Assembly: GCF_029382225.1 (NCBI RefSeq)
Contig: NZ_JARLTC010000014.1
Span: 167,284-231,283 of the forward strand
Source: Spongiactinospora sp. TRM90649
GTDB lineage: Bacteria > Actinomycetota > Actinomycetes > Streptosporangiales > Streptosporangiaceae
DNA length: 64,000 nucleotides
Direction: 5' to 3'
Below the pieces are notes generated by a model that made no database searches, was not told the origin of the DNA, and was given only the letters and a program-made list of their open reading frames with translations. This document shows positions 44,498 through 52,558 of this stretch, one piece after another. The position numbers and the translations under genes are program-made. Numbering within the stretch: the stretch's first letter is position 1; each line of letters begins with the position of its first letter.

Positions 44498-45685
44498 ATG
44501 AGACCTGTGAGCGAATCCCGGTCCCGCAGACGCATGTCAGGCAAGGAACGCAGGGAGCAGCTGATCGAGGTAAGCCGTGCCCTGTTCGCAGAGAAGGGGT
44601 TCGACGGCACCTCCGTCGAGGAGATCGCCGCGCACGCCATGGTGTCGAAGCCGGTGGTCTACGAGCACTTCGGCGGCAAGGAGGGCATCTACGCGGTCGT
44701 CGTGGACCGCGAGATGCAACGCCTGCTCACCATGATCACCGAGGCGCTGTCGGCCTCCCACCCACTGGCCAAGCTGGAGCGGGCGGCCCTGGCGCTGCTC
44801 CGCTACATCGAGGAGAGCAGCGAGGGCTTCCGGATCCTGGTCCGCGACTCCCACGCGGCCTCCGGCACGGGCACCTTCGCCAGCCTGATCAGTGAGATCG
44901 CCAGCCAGGTCGAGGACGTGCTGGCCGACGAGTTCGCCAACCGGGGCTATGACCCCAAGCTCGCGCCGATGTACGCGCAGATGCTCGTCGGCATGGTGGC
45001 GCTGACCGGCCAGTGGTGGCTCGACGTCCGGCGGCCCGGCCGTGAGGAGGTCGCCGCCAACCTGGTGAATCTGGCGTGGAACGGCCTGACCGGTCTGAAC
45101 CCCGATCCGGGGCTCAGCGCGGTCGGCCGCAACGCGGGCATGCTGGGGCAGTCCCGGCCGTCCGCCGTACGGCCGCCCGCCACGGAGAAGGAGCGGCGCG
45201 AACAGGAGAAGGCCCGCGAACGCGAGGCCAGGGAGCAGGAGAAGCTCGCCCGCGAACTGGAGAAGCAGCGGCTGCGCGACCAGCGCGAGCGGGAGAAGGC
45301 CCTGGAGAAGGAGCTGCGGGAGCAGGAGAAGGCCCGCGAACGCGAGGCGAGAGAGCAGGAGAAGCTCGCCCGCGAGCAGGAGAAGGCCAGGGAGCGCGAG
45401 CTGCGCGAACAGGAGAAGGCCCGCGAACGCGAGGCCAGGGAGCAGGAGAAGCTGCGGCGGGCGGCCGAGCGTGTCGGCGCGGCCCAGCCCAAGCCGGTGC
45501 GGACGGCGGGCGGCCACCCGTCCGCCGCGCAGGACGGCGGGCACGATGGCGGGCACGATGGCGGGGGGGAATCGGCCCCCCTGTCCGTGCCCTCGGGAGC
45601 CCCCCAGGAGGAGCTCGCGGTGGGCTGCGGCCTGCCGCCGTCACCGCACCACCGGACCCAGGACACCGCCAACGGAGCAGGTTAA
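44498..45685 (+). CDS. TetR-family regulator, FasR-like, with a long charged-helix tail
   Basis: DNA-binding regulator of lipid genes. The first 220 of 395 residues are a TetR protein closely resembling mycobacterial FasR: helix-turn-helix GFDGTSVEEIAAHAMVSKPVVYEHFGGKEG (about 33-62), then VVDREMQRLL, EESSEGFRILVRDS and GQWWLDVRRPGREEVAANLVNLAWNGL. FasR activates fatty-acid synthase genes when acyl-CoAs are scarce. After it comes an unusual run of about 95 residues (roughly 228-322) of Glu/Lys/Arg/Gln heptad-like repeats such as REQEKAREREAREQEKLA, then a Gly/His/Pro-rich end. Such alternating charge predicts a stable single alpha helix or coiled coil. ATG 44498 is chosen by homology; GTG 44507 is possible. 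Confidence 0.85.
   Translation: MRPVSESRSRRRMSGKERREQLIEVSRALFAEKGFDGTSVEEIAAHAMVSKPVVYEHFGGKEGIYAVVVDREMQRLLTMITEALSASHPLAKLERAALALLRYIEESSEGFRILVRDSHAASGTGTFASLISEIASQVEDVLADEFANRGYDPKLAPMYAQMLVGMVALTGQWWLDVRRPGREEVAANLVNLAWNGLTGLNPDPGLSAVGRNAGMLGQSRPSAVRPPATEKERREQEKAREREAREQEKLARELEKQRLRDQREREKALEKELREQEKAREREAREQEKLAREQEKARERELREQEKAREREAREQEKLRRAAERVGAAQPKPVRTAGGHPSAAQDGGHDGGHDGGGESAPLSVPSGAPQEELAVGCGLPPSPHHRTQDTANGAG
45183..45465 (+). repeat. Charged-helix coding repeats in the FasR-like gene
   Basis: A motif encoding REQEKAREREAREQEKL recurs at about 45198, 45318 and 45408, with shorter variants between. Only the TetR frame gives the alternating Glu/Lys/Arg pattern, so the repeat has been selected as protein. 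Confidence 0.8.
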
Positions 45686-45734
45686 AGTGGAAGTGCAGGG
45701 GGAACGTAACGGGCACGCGCGACCGACAGCGCTC

Positions 45735-45772
45735 GTTGAACCAAAATTAACGTTCCGTTCAACAAGTTGAGC
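45735..45772 (+). promoter_or_regulatory. Inverted repeats in the ppk promoter region
   Basis: GTTGAAC (45735-45741) and GTTCAAC (45757-45763) are inverted 7-bp arms separated by an AT-rich 15 bp. GTTCAAC is again followed by an inverted partner, AA then GTTGAGC (45766-45772). They lie 14-50 bp before the ppk start in an AT-rich patch. GTTCAAC is near the PHO-box half-site GTTCACC, but there is no second direct copy, so the binding protein is unknown. Confidence 0.5.
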
Positions 45773-45785
45773 AATATTCGTTGAT

Positions 45786-47879
45786 ATGTCCGCCGAAATC
45801 GTGCAGCCATCGCCCGACGGGCAAGAGGACCCTCCACTCCCCCAGGAGCGCTTCCTCAACCGTGAGGAGTCCTGGCTCCAGTTCAACCAGCGGGTGCTGG
45901 AACTGGCAGAGGACGGCTCGCTTCCCCTCCTGGAGCGGGTCCGCTTCCTCGCCATCTTCGCCAGCAACCTCGATGAGTTCTTCCGTGTCCGGGTCGCCGG
46001 TCTCAAACGCCGGATGGCCACGGGCCTGCTGCTGCGCACCAAGAGCGGGCTGAAGCCGCGCGAGGAGCTGGCCAGGATCGGCGCGATCGCCGACGAACTG
46101 GCGCTGCGCCACGCGGCGTGCTTCCACACCCAGATCCGCCCCAGCCTCACCGCCGAGGGGATCGAGCTCGTCCGCTGGGACGATCTCGGCAGGGACGAGC
46201 GCACCGCCATGCGCAAGCTCTTCCGGGAGCGGATCCGCCCGGTGCTCACCCCGCTCGCCGTCGATCCCGCCCACCCGTTCCCCTACATCTCCGGGCTCTC
46301 GCTCAACCTGGCCGTCCTGGTCCGAAATCCGGCGGCCGGACCGAAGGTCTTCGCCCGGGTCAAGGTGCCGAGCCAGCTCCCCCGGTTCGTGGCGGCGTCC
46401 ACGAACCGGTTCGTGCCGCTCGAAGACGTCATCGCCGCGCACCTGGGCCAGCTCTTCAAGGGCATGGAGATCCTCCAGCACCATGTCTTCCGGGTCACCC
46501 GCAACGAGGACCTGGAGGTGGACGAGGACGTCACCGAGAACCTGATGCAGGCCCTGGAGCGCGAGCTGCGCAACCGGCGCTTCGGGCCGGCCGTCCGGCT
46601 GGAGGTCGAGGAGAGCATCACCGACGAGGTGCTCGACCTGCTGGTGGACGAGCTCGACGTCGCCGACCACGAGATCTACCGGCTGCCCGGCCCGCTCGAC
46701 CTCACCGGCCTGCACGCGATCGCGGACCTCGACCGGGGCGAGCTGAGCTTCCGGCCGTTCGTGCCCGCCGAGGCCGTCCACGCCGAGGACGACCTGTTCG
46801 CCGTGCTGCGCGAGCGCGACGTGCTGGTCCACCATCCCTACGACTCCTTCTCCACCAGCGTGCAGCGGTTCATCGAGGACGCCGCGAAAGACCCGAACGT
46901 GCTGGCCATCAAGCAGACGCTCTACCGGACCAGCGGCGACTCCCCCATCGTGGACGCGCTGATCGACGCCGCCGAGGCGGGCAAGCAGGTCGTCGTGGTG
47001 GTGGAGATCAAGGCCAGGTTCGACGAGCACGCCAACATCTCCTGGGCGCGCAAGCTGGAGCGGGCCGGGTGCCACGTGGTCTACGGCGTGGTCGGCCTGA
47101 AGACGCACTGCAAGCTGGCCCTCGCGGTGCGTCAGGAGCCCTCCGGCGAGCTGCGCCGCTACTGCCACATCGGCACCGGCAACTACAACCCCAAGACCGC
47201 CCGCCTGTACGAGGACTTCGGCCTGCTCACCTCCGACCCGCTGGTCGGCGAGGACGTCACCGACCTGTTCATCCACCTCACCGGCTACTCCCATCACTCC
47301 GCCTACCGGCGGCTGCTGGTGGCGCCGCACTCGATGCGCGGCGGGCTGGTGGCCAGGATCGAGCGCGAGATCTCACATCTGGAGGCGGGCCGTCCGGCGC
47401 GGATCCGGATCAAGAGCAACAGCCTGGTGGACGAAACGACGATCGACGCGCTGTACCGGGCCTCCCGGGCGGGCGTGCCGGTCGACCTGTGCGTGCGCGG
47501 GGTCTGCACGCTGCGGCCGGGCATCCCAGGCCTGTCGGAGAACATCCGGGTACGCAGCGTGCTCGGCCGCTTCCTGGAGCACTCCCGGATCTACGAGTTC
47601 GGCGCGGGCCGCCGTCCGGAGATCTGGATCGGCAGCGCCGACCTGATGCGCCGCAATCTCGACCGCCGGGTGGAGGCCCTGGTCAGGGTGACCAGCGCCA
47701 AGCACCGCGAATACCTCAGCGAGCTGCTCGACCTCTACATGTCCGAGAAGACGGGGAGCTGGTGGCTCAACTCCGACGGATCATGGGTCCGCCGACACCG
47801 CGACGACAACGGGGAACCGCTGCTCGACGTGCAGACCCACCTCATCGGTACCCGTCGGTGGAGGACGATAGATGACTGA
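45786..47879 (+). CDS. ppk: Polyphosphate kinase 1
   Basis: Makes inorganic polyphosphate from ATP. The 697 residues carry all four domains: N-terminal RFLNREESWLQFNQRVLELA, the head domain, and two phospholipase-D-like catalytic domains with HHPYDSFSTSVQRF, AIKQTLYRTSGDSPIVDAL, KARFDEHANISWARKLERAG, the autophosphorylated His region YCHIGTGNYNPKTARLYED and a second His region in SRIYEFGAGRRPEIWIGSAD. Its stop overlaps the mutT1 start by 8 bp. Inverted repeats upstream suggest specific control. With ppx at 3 kb and the CHAD protein next door it forms the polyP set of this window. Confidence 0.97.
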   Translation: MSAEIVQPSPDGQEDPPLPQERFLNREESWLQFNQRVLELAEDGSLPLLERVRFLAIFASNLDEFFRVRVAGLKRRMATGLLLRTKSGLKPREELARIGAIADELALRHAACFHTQIRPSLTAEGIELVRWDDLGRDERTAMRKLFRERIRPVLTPLAVDPAHPFPYISGLSLNLAVLVRNPAAGPKVFARVKVPSQLPRFVAASTNRFVPLEDVIAAHLGQLFKGMEILQHHVFRVTRNEDLEVDEDVTENLMQALERELRNRRFGPAVRLEVEESITDEVLDLLVDELDVADHEIYRLPGPLDLTGLHAIADLDRGELSFRPFVPAEAVHAEDDLFAVLRERDVLVHHPYDSFSTSVQRFIEDAAKDPNVLAIKQTLYRTSGDSPIVDALIDAAEAGKQVVVVVEIKARFDEHANISWARKLERAGCHVVYGVVGLKTHCKLALAVRQEPSGELRRYCHIGTGNYNPKTARLYEDFGLLTSDPLVGEDVTDLFIHLTGYSHHSAYRRLLVAPHSMRGGLVARIEREISHLEAGRPARIRIKSNSLVDETTIDALYRASRAGVPVDLCVRGVCTLRPGIPGLSENIRVRSVLGRFLEHSRIYEFGAGRRPEIWIGSADLMRRNLDRRVEALVRVTSAKHREYLSELLDLYMSEKTGSWWLNSDGSWVRRHRDDNGEPLLDVQTHLIGTRRWRTIDD

Positions 47880-48765
47880 GCCGGACGTCCACCCCACCGA
47901 CATGATCAGGGCGGCGGGGGCGGTCGTGTGGCGGGGCGACGAGAGCGACCCCGAGGTCGTGCTCGTCCACCGTCCGCGCTACGACGACTGGTCGTTCCCC
48001 AAGGGCAAGCTCAAGGCGGGCGAGCACGTGATCGCGGGCGCGCTGCGCGAGGTGAGCGAGGAGACCGGTATCGACGCGGTGCTCGGCCGGGCGCTGCCGC
48101 CGATCCACTACCTGAAGAACGGCAGGCTCAAGCGGGTCGACTACTGGGCCGCCCAGGCGGACGGCGGGCCGGGCTTCGAGGTGACCGAAGAGGTCGACGC
48201 GATGGCCTGGCTCCGGGTCGAGGAGGCCCGGCGACGGCTCACCTACGAGTGGGACGCCGGGCTGCTGCGCGGCCTGCGGGCCGCGCCGCTCACCACCGTT
48301 CCGCTGATCTTCGTCCGGCACGCGCTGGCCGGATCCCGCCAGGAGTGGCCCGGCGACGACGACGAACGCCCGCTCGACGACGACGGCGTCGCGCAGGCGG
48401 CGGGTCTCGCCGAGGCCCTGACGGGGTTCCGGCCGGAGGTGCTGATCAGCTCGCCCAGCCGGCGCTGCGTGCAGACCCTCGAACCGTACGCGGAAAGGCA
48501 CGGCCTGCCGATCCGGCAGGAGCCCGCGCTCGCCGAGACCGCCCATGACCCGGCGGGCGCGCTGCGGCTGGCGCTGGACGTACTCGACGCCGAGCGCCCC
48601 GCCGTGCTGTGCGGGCACGGCAAGACGCTGCCCGAGCTGATCACGGCGGTGTGGCGGCGACGGCACACCGCGCCCTCCCGCGACACGCATCTGCGCAAGG
48701 GCGCGTTCGCCGTGCTCCACCACTGTGCGGGCCAGATCGTGAGCCTGGAACGCTACAGCACGTGA
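47872..48765 (+). CDS. mutT1: MutT1-type Nudix hydrolase fused to a histidine phosphatase domain
   Basis: Sanitises oxidised guanine nucleotides and, in mycobacterial relatives, cleaves diadenosine polyphosphates. In 297 residues the N-terminal Nudix domain has GKLKAGEHVIAGALREVSEETG (Nudix box, about 44-65). The C-terminal half (about 143-297) is a histidine-phosphatase domain with LIFVRHALAGSR (here RHA rather than RHG), ISSPSRRCVQTLEPYA, EPALAET and VLCGHGKTLPELI. The ppk-mutT1 pairing is the same as in Mycobacterium tuberculosis. ATG 47872 overlaps ppk, so translation is coupled. Confidence 0.93.
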   Translation: MTEPDVHPTDMIRAAGAVVWRGDESDPEVVLVHRPRYDDWSFPKGKLKAGEHVIAGALREVSEETGIDAVLGRALPPIHYLKNGRLKRVDYWAAQADGGPGFEVTEEVDAMAWLRVEEARRRLTYEWDAGLLRGLRAAPLTTVPLIFVRHALAGSRQEWPGDDDERPLDDDGVAQAAGLAEALTGFRPEVLISSPSRRCVQTLEPYAERHGLPIRQEPALAETAHDPAGALRLALDVLDAERPAVLCGHGKTLPELITAVWRRRHTAPSRDTHLRKGAFAVLHHCAGQIVSLERYST

Positions 48766-48775
48766 TCGGGGCCGC

Positions 48776-50323
48776 TCAGCGGCGGGCGTCGAAGAACGCG
48801 CGGGCGGAGGCCGTGGTCTCCGCCCACACGCCGGGGAACGCCGCGTGGGCGCGCTCGCCGGTGCCGCGTTCCAGGCCGGTCAGCACGCCGTAGGTGAAGG
48901 TGTCCTCACCGGCCTGGCGGGCGGTCTCGGCCTCGGCGGCCAGCAGTTCCTGGGTGACCACGCCGTCCTGGTAGGTGCCCAGGGTCTCCTGCACGGACTC
49001 GGCCAGCTTGGCCAGCTCGCGCATGCCGAGCACCTCGGCCGTGTAGCGGGCCCGCTTGGCGGCCTTGCGGACGTCGTGCATGGCGATCTCCCTGGCGGCC
49101 TCGGTCGGCTCGGCCTGGGCGACGTCGAAGGCGGTGGTCACCCGGTTCCACTCACGCTCGGCGACGGCGGCGAGCGGCGCGTCGGCGGGCCGGGCGGCGA
49201 CCTTGGTCAGCGGCGGCGCGGCGAGCAGCGCGTCGAGGGAGTCGAGGAAGGCGAAGTAGCGCTCGCCGGACAGGGTCTCGCGGATCACCCCGTAGCCCTG
49301 CTGCTCTTTGGCCAGCAGGTCGTCGCCCAGCCGGGCGCGGATGGGGCCGACGACCAGTTCGGCGGGCAGGGCCGCGAAGTGGCGGGCGAACCTGGCCCTG
49401 ATCACCTCCAGGTCGCGGACGACGCCCAGCTCGTTGCCGAGCCAGCGCAGCTCCTCCTGCAGCGCGGTCGTCTCCGGGGTCACGGCGACGATGCGCTTGA
49501 ACGCCTTGAGCGCGCTGCGCGTCCGGCGGCAGGCGACGCGCATCTGGTGGACGGCGTCGTCCTCGGCGCGGCGGACCCGGGGGTCCTGCGCGAGCAGGGC
49601 GGCCACCTGGGCGGCCAGGTAGCGCAGCACGACCTCGCCCGCGGTGCCCTCGGCGGCGGCGAGCGCGGGCGGGGCCGTCACCCGCTGGGAAGCGCCGTTG
49701 AGCAGGCGGGACAGCTTGTTGGCGGACGCCGCGGGCGACGCGCCCGCCTTGCGCAGCCGCTTGCCGACCCGGCGCAGGAAGGCGGTGTCCGCGCCGATCA
49801 GCTCGGCCTCCACCTCGCGCCAGCGCTCGACGCGCGGCTCGTCGCCGAACACGGTGCCCTTGACACGGTCGTCGGCCAGCTCGACGGCGGTGTTGCCGTC
49901 GGCGTCCTTCAGCCAGGTGACGTTGCGGCGGGTGTCCAGCTCGGCCACCGGTACCAGGTCTCTGCCCCGGGTGTAGGCGAGGACGAGCGTGGCCAGCTCA
50001 GCGGGGACGATCTTGGTGCTGCGGGTCAGCGGGTGGGTGATCTCCTGCCGGACGCCCTTGGCCTTGGGCAGTTTCAGGTGCCAGCCCGGGTCGGCGCCGC
50101 CCCGGCGACGGCGCAGGGTGATGCCGCGCGCGGCCAGGCGCAGGTCGGCGGTGTCGAAGTAGATCGCGACGAGCTGGTGACTCTTCGGCCCGACCACCTC
50201 GGCGCAGCCGCGGACCCCTGCCAGCTCAGGGATCTCGTAGTCAACGGGAACATCGAACTTGTCTTCGATTTCGAGCGCCACGGCCAACCCCGCCTTATCA
50301 TCAGGTAGCGAGTACGTTGCCAT
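48776..50323 (-). CDS. CYTH and CHAD domain protein
   Basis: A 515-residue cytoplasmic protein joining a CYTH (triphosphate tunnel) domain (about 16-215) with a CHAD helical domain (about 230-500). The CYTH part has the EIEDKF entry (ExExK), FDTADLRLAARGITLRRRRGG and WHLKLPK. The CHAD part has conserved His and basic residues (DAVHQMRVACRRTRSALKAF, HDVRKAAKRARYTAEVLG), which in other CHAD proteins bind polyphosphate. It likely targets to polyP granules and hydrolyses a triphosphate or polyP. It converges with mutT1 across only 10 bp, in keeping with the ppk neighbourhood. Confidence 0.92.
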   Translation of the reverse strand: MATYSLPDDKAGLAVALEIEDKFDVPVDYEIPELAGVRGCAEVVGPKSHQLVAIYFDTADLRLAARGITLRRRRGGADPGWHLKLPKAKGVRQEITHPLTRSTKIVPAELATLVLAYTRGRDLVPVAELDTRRNVTWLKDADGNTAVELADDRVKGTVFGDEPRVERWREVEAELIGADTAFLRRVGKRLRKAGASPAASANKLSRLLNGASQRVTAPPALAAAEGTAGEVVLRYLAAQVAALLAQDPRVRRAEDDAVHQMRVACRRTRSALKAFKRIVAVTPETTALQEELRWLGNELGVVRDLEVIRARFARHFAALPAELVVGPIRARLGDDLLAKEQQGYGVIRETLSGERYFAFLDSLDALLAAPPLTKVAARPADAPLAAVAEREWNRVTTAFDVAQAEPTEAAREIAMHDVRKAAKRARYTAEVLGMRELAKLAESVQETLGTYQDGVVTQELLAAEAETARQAGEDTFTYGVLTGLERGTGERAHAAFPGVWAETTASARAFFDARR

Positions 50324-50356
50324 GATGCCACCGAAAGGTTAACAACTTTCGGGTCC

Positions 50357-51142
50357 TCATCCCGGGGGTCGCCGGGCCACCACGAACACCCTCCTGAACT
50401 CGAACGGCGTGCCGTATGACCTGCGCGGATACGCCGCGCCGAGCACCTTGCGGCAGTCCGCGGCGAACGCCTCCCGCTCCGGTCCCTCGCCGAGCCGCTC
50501 GAACAGCGGGCGCAGCGCGGTGCCGCTCACCCAGTTGAACGCCGCGTCCTCCCCCGGCAGCACGTGCACGTAGGTGGTCTCCCAGGCATCCACCCCGCAG
50601 CCGAGCCCGGCGAGCAGGTCGAGGTATTCCGACGGCGTGCCGACCGGGTCGTATCTGGCCAGGTCGCCCAGCCGGTCACGCCAGGCCGGGCTACGGCACA
50701 GCTCACGAACCGTGGCATGCGTCGGCGCCTCGAAGTTGCCCGGCACCTGGAAGGCGAGCCACCCGCCGGGGGCGAGCCCGTCCACCCAGCGCGGCAGCAG
50801 TTCGCGGTGCTCGGGCAGCCACTGCAGCACGGCGTTGGAGACCAGCACGTCCACCGGGCGTTCCGGACGCCACTCGCGCAGGTCGGCGACCTCGAAGGCG
50901 AGCCGCTCGGTGGCGTGGCCCGCCGCCTTCGCGATCATGGCGGGTGAAGAGTCGAAGCCGTGCACCCGCGCCTCGGGCCAGCGCCGGGCCAGTTCGGCGG
51001 TCATCTCGCCGGGCCCGCACCCGGCGTCCACGACATACTGGGGACGTGCGGCGCCGACCCGGCCGACGAGCTCGAAGAACGGCCGGGCGCGTTCGTCCGC
51101 GTAGCGGCGATAGACCTCGGGGTCCCACATATCTCTTGACAT
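50357..51142 (-). CDS. tam: Trans-aconitate 2-methyltransferase
   Basis: Methylates trans-aconitate, which otherwise inhibits aconitase, using SAM. The 261-residue class I methyltransferase has WDPEVYRRYADERARPFFEL, motif I VVDAGCGPGEMT, VHGFDSSPAMIAKA, FEVADLREW, VLVSNAVLQWLPEH and the Tam-like PGNFEAPTH. ATG 51142 is taken; ATG 51130 (MWDPEVY) is equally possible because no Shine-Dalgarno is seen. The start lies inside the first TamR site, so repression would be direct. Confidence 0.92.
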   Translation of the reverse strand: MSRDMWDPEVYRRYADERARPFFELVGRVGAARPQYVVDAGCGPGEMTAELARRWPEARVHGFDSSPAMIAKAAGHATERLAFEVADLREWRPERPVDVLVSNAVLQWLPEHRELLPRWVDGLAPGGWLAFQVPGNFEAPTHATVRELCRSPAWRDRLGDLARYDPVGTPSEYLDLLAGLGCGVDAWETTYVHVLPGEDAAFNWVSGTALRPLFERLGEGPEREAFAADCRKVLGAAYPRRSYGTPFEFRRVFVVARRPPG

Positions 51143-51184
51143 CAAGATAATTGATAGCGAACGAGATATCTCGATGTCAAGAGA
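51132..51184. promoter_or_regulatory. TamR operators between tam and tamR
   Basis: Two palindromes: a perfect TCTTGACATCAAGA at 51134-51147, and TCTCGATGTCAAGA at 51169-51182 with one mismatch, centres 35 bp apart. Their outer parts also form perfect 12-bp inverted arms (51132-51143 and 51173-51184). One site covers the tam start and the other lies just upstream of the MarR gene, the arrangement of a divergent autoregulated pair. Confidence 0.85.
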
Positions 51185-51198
51185 GATAGAATCGCGCC

Positions 51199-51702
51199 AT
51201 GACAGATGAGGTGGACGAGGTCGATCGGCTGGTCGCCGCGTGGCGGCAGGAACGGCCCGATCTCGACGTGGAGCCGCTGCGGGTGCTCAGCCGGATCTCG
51301 CGGCTCGCGCGCCACCTCGACCGGGCCCGCCGGGCGGCCTTCGCCGAGCACGGGCTCGAACCCTGGGAGTTCGACGTGCTGACCACGCTGCGGCGGGCCG
51401 GCGAGCCGTACGAGCTGAGCCCGGGAGCGCTGCTGCGCGCCACCCTGGTCACCTCCGGCACCATGACCAACCGCATCGACCGCCTAACCGCCGCCGGGCT
51501 CGTCCGCCGCCGCCCCGACCCCGAGGACCGCCGGGGCGTGCTGGTGTCGCTCACGCCGTCCGGCCAGGCCCGCGTCGACGCCGCGTTCGCCGACCTGCTG
51601 CGCCGCGAGCACGACCTGCTCGGCTCGATGCCGGGCGAGCAGCGCGACGCCCTCGCCGCACTGCTGCGCACCCTGCTGGCCCCGTTCGACGCCACTCCCT
51701 GA
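51199..51702 (+). CDS. tamR: MarR-family regulator, TamR type
   Basis: A 167-residue winged-helix regulator. It has the MarR core: RLARHLDRARRAAFAEHGLEPWEFDVLTTLRRAG, the recognition region SPGALLRATLVTSGTMTNRIDRLTAAGLVRRRPDPEDRRGVLVSLT with the wing DRRG, and C-terminal dimer helices. In Streptomyces, TamR lies divergent from tam and releases DNA on binding trans-aconitate, citrate or isocitrate. The same divergent layout with two palindromes is present here. It ends 4 bp from the convergent arginase-family gene. Confidence 0.9.
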   Translation: MTDEVDEVDRLVAAWRQERPDLDVEPLRVLSRISRLARHLDRARRAAFAEHGLEPWEFDVLTTLRRAGEPYELSPGALLRATLVTSGTMTNRIDRLTAAGLVRRRPDPEDRRGVLVSLTPSGQARVDAAFADLLRREHDLLGSMPGEQRDALAALLRTLLAPFDATP

Positions 51703-51706
51703 CCGG

Positions 51707-52483
51707 TCAGGCTCCCCCGGCCCGCAGGGCGGCCAGGGCCCCGGCGATCAGCTCCCGGCGCACCTCGTCGGCCTCGGGGTGCCCCGGATCCCAGGTGCAG
51801 GCCACGTTGAGCGCGGCCACCCGCCCGGTGGCGAAGACGGTCTCCGCCGCGCGGAGCAGGGCGGCGGGGGCCGGCCCACCGGCCGCCGGATAGCGCAGGC
51901 CCGGCAGCTCCGCCGGATCGACGATGTCGAGGTCGAAGTTCACCAGCAGCGGCCCGGCGGGCAGCGTCTCCTCCGAGACCTCGCCGAGCGCCAGCCGCCG
52001 CACCGCGGACGAGGCCAGGTAGTCGGCCTCCGCCTGGTCGAGGTCGCGGGCGTCCACGAGCACCACCCGGTCCTCCGCCGGCGGGCTCAGCCCCAGCGGC
52101 CCGGCGATCAGGTCGGACCGGTACCCGCCGAGCAGGCGCAGCGCCATCCCGCCGAGGTAGCCCGAGGTGGTGGTCTCCAGCGTCTGCAGGTCGCCGTGCG
52201 CGTCGAACCAGACGATCGCCGGGTCGATCCCGGCCCGCTGCAGGCCCGCGGCCATCCCGATGGAGATCGTGCAGTCCCCGGACACGACCGTGGCCACCGT
52301 CCCGCTCCGCGCCTCTTCCTCGACGACCCGGGCGACCGCCTCGTACAGCCCCGCCAGGCGCGCCCATACGTCCTCGCGCGGCAGCTCCACGACCGGCTCG
52401 GTGGCCTCGATCCCGGCGGGCAGCGGGAGGTCGAGGGCGGCTAAGTGCTCATCCAGGTGATACGGCAGATAAATGATCGGCAC
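51707..52483 (-). CDS. Arginase/agmatinase-family protein with altered metal site
   Basis: A 258-residue ureohydrolase-fold protein. The metal motifs WFDAHGDLQT (DAHxD) and LVNFDLDIVDPAELPG (DxDxxDP) are intact. The first motif, normally GGDH, reads VVSGDCTISIG, so Cys replaces the first manganese-binding His. I recall similar Cys versions in some uncharacterised actinobacterial members, so it may be a subfamily trait. Arginase, agmatinase and formiminoglutamase belong to this fold. It follows gdhA on the same strand, and upstream is a urocanate hydratase operon, so a formimino substrate is worth considering. The specific reaction is not determined. Confidence 0.8.
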   Translation of the reverse strand: MPIIYLPYHLDEHLAALDLPLPAGIEATEPVVELPREDVWARLAGLYEAVARVVEEEARSGTVATVVSGDCTISIGMAAGLQRAGIDPAIVWFDAHGDLQTLETTTSGYLGGMALRLLGGYRSDLIAGPLGLSPPAEDRVVLVDARDLDQAEADYLASSAVRRLALGEVSEETLPAGPLLVNFDLDIVDPAELPGLRYPAAGGPAPAALLRAAETVFATGRVAALNVACTWDPGHPEADEVRRELIAGALAALRAGGA

Positions 52484-52558
52484 GACAGCACGCTAGCCCG
52501 GCGGCACCCGTGGCGGCGCGGATCGGCTCCGCGGAGCCGGGCCGCCCGGATCAGGGGA

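Noticed and set aside
45751..45772. PHO box upstream of ppk
   Set aside because: Only one GTTCA-type half-site is present; a PHO box needs at least two direct repeats. Kept only as an uncharacterised inverted repeat.
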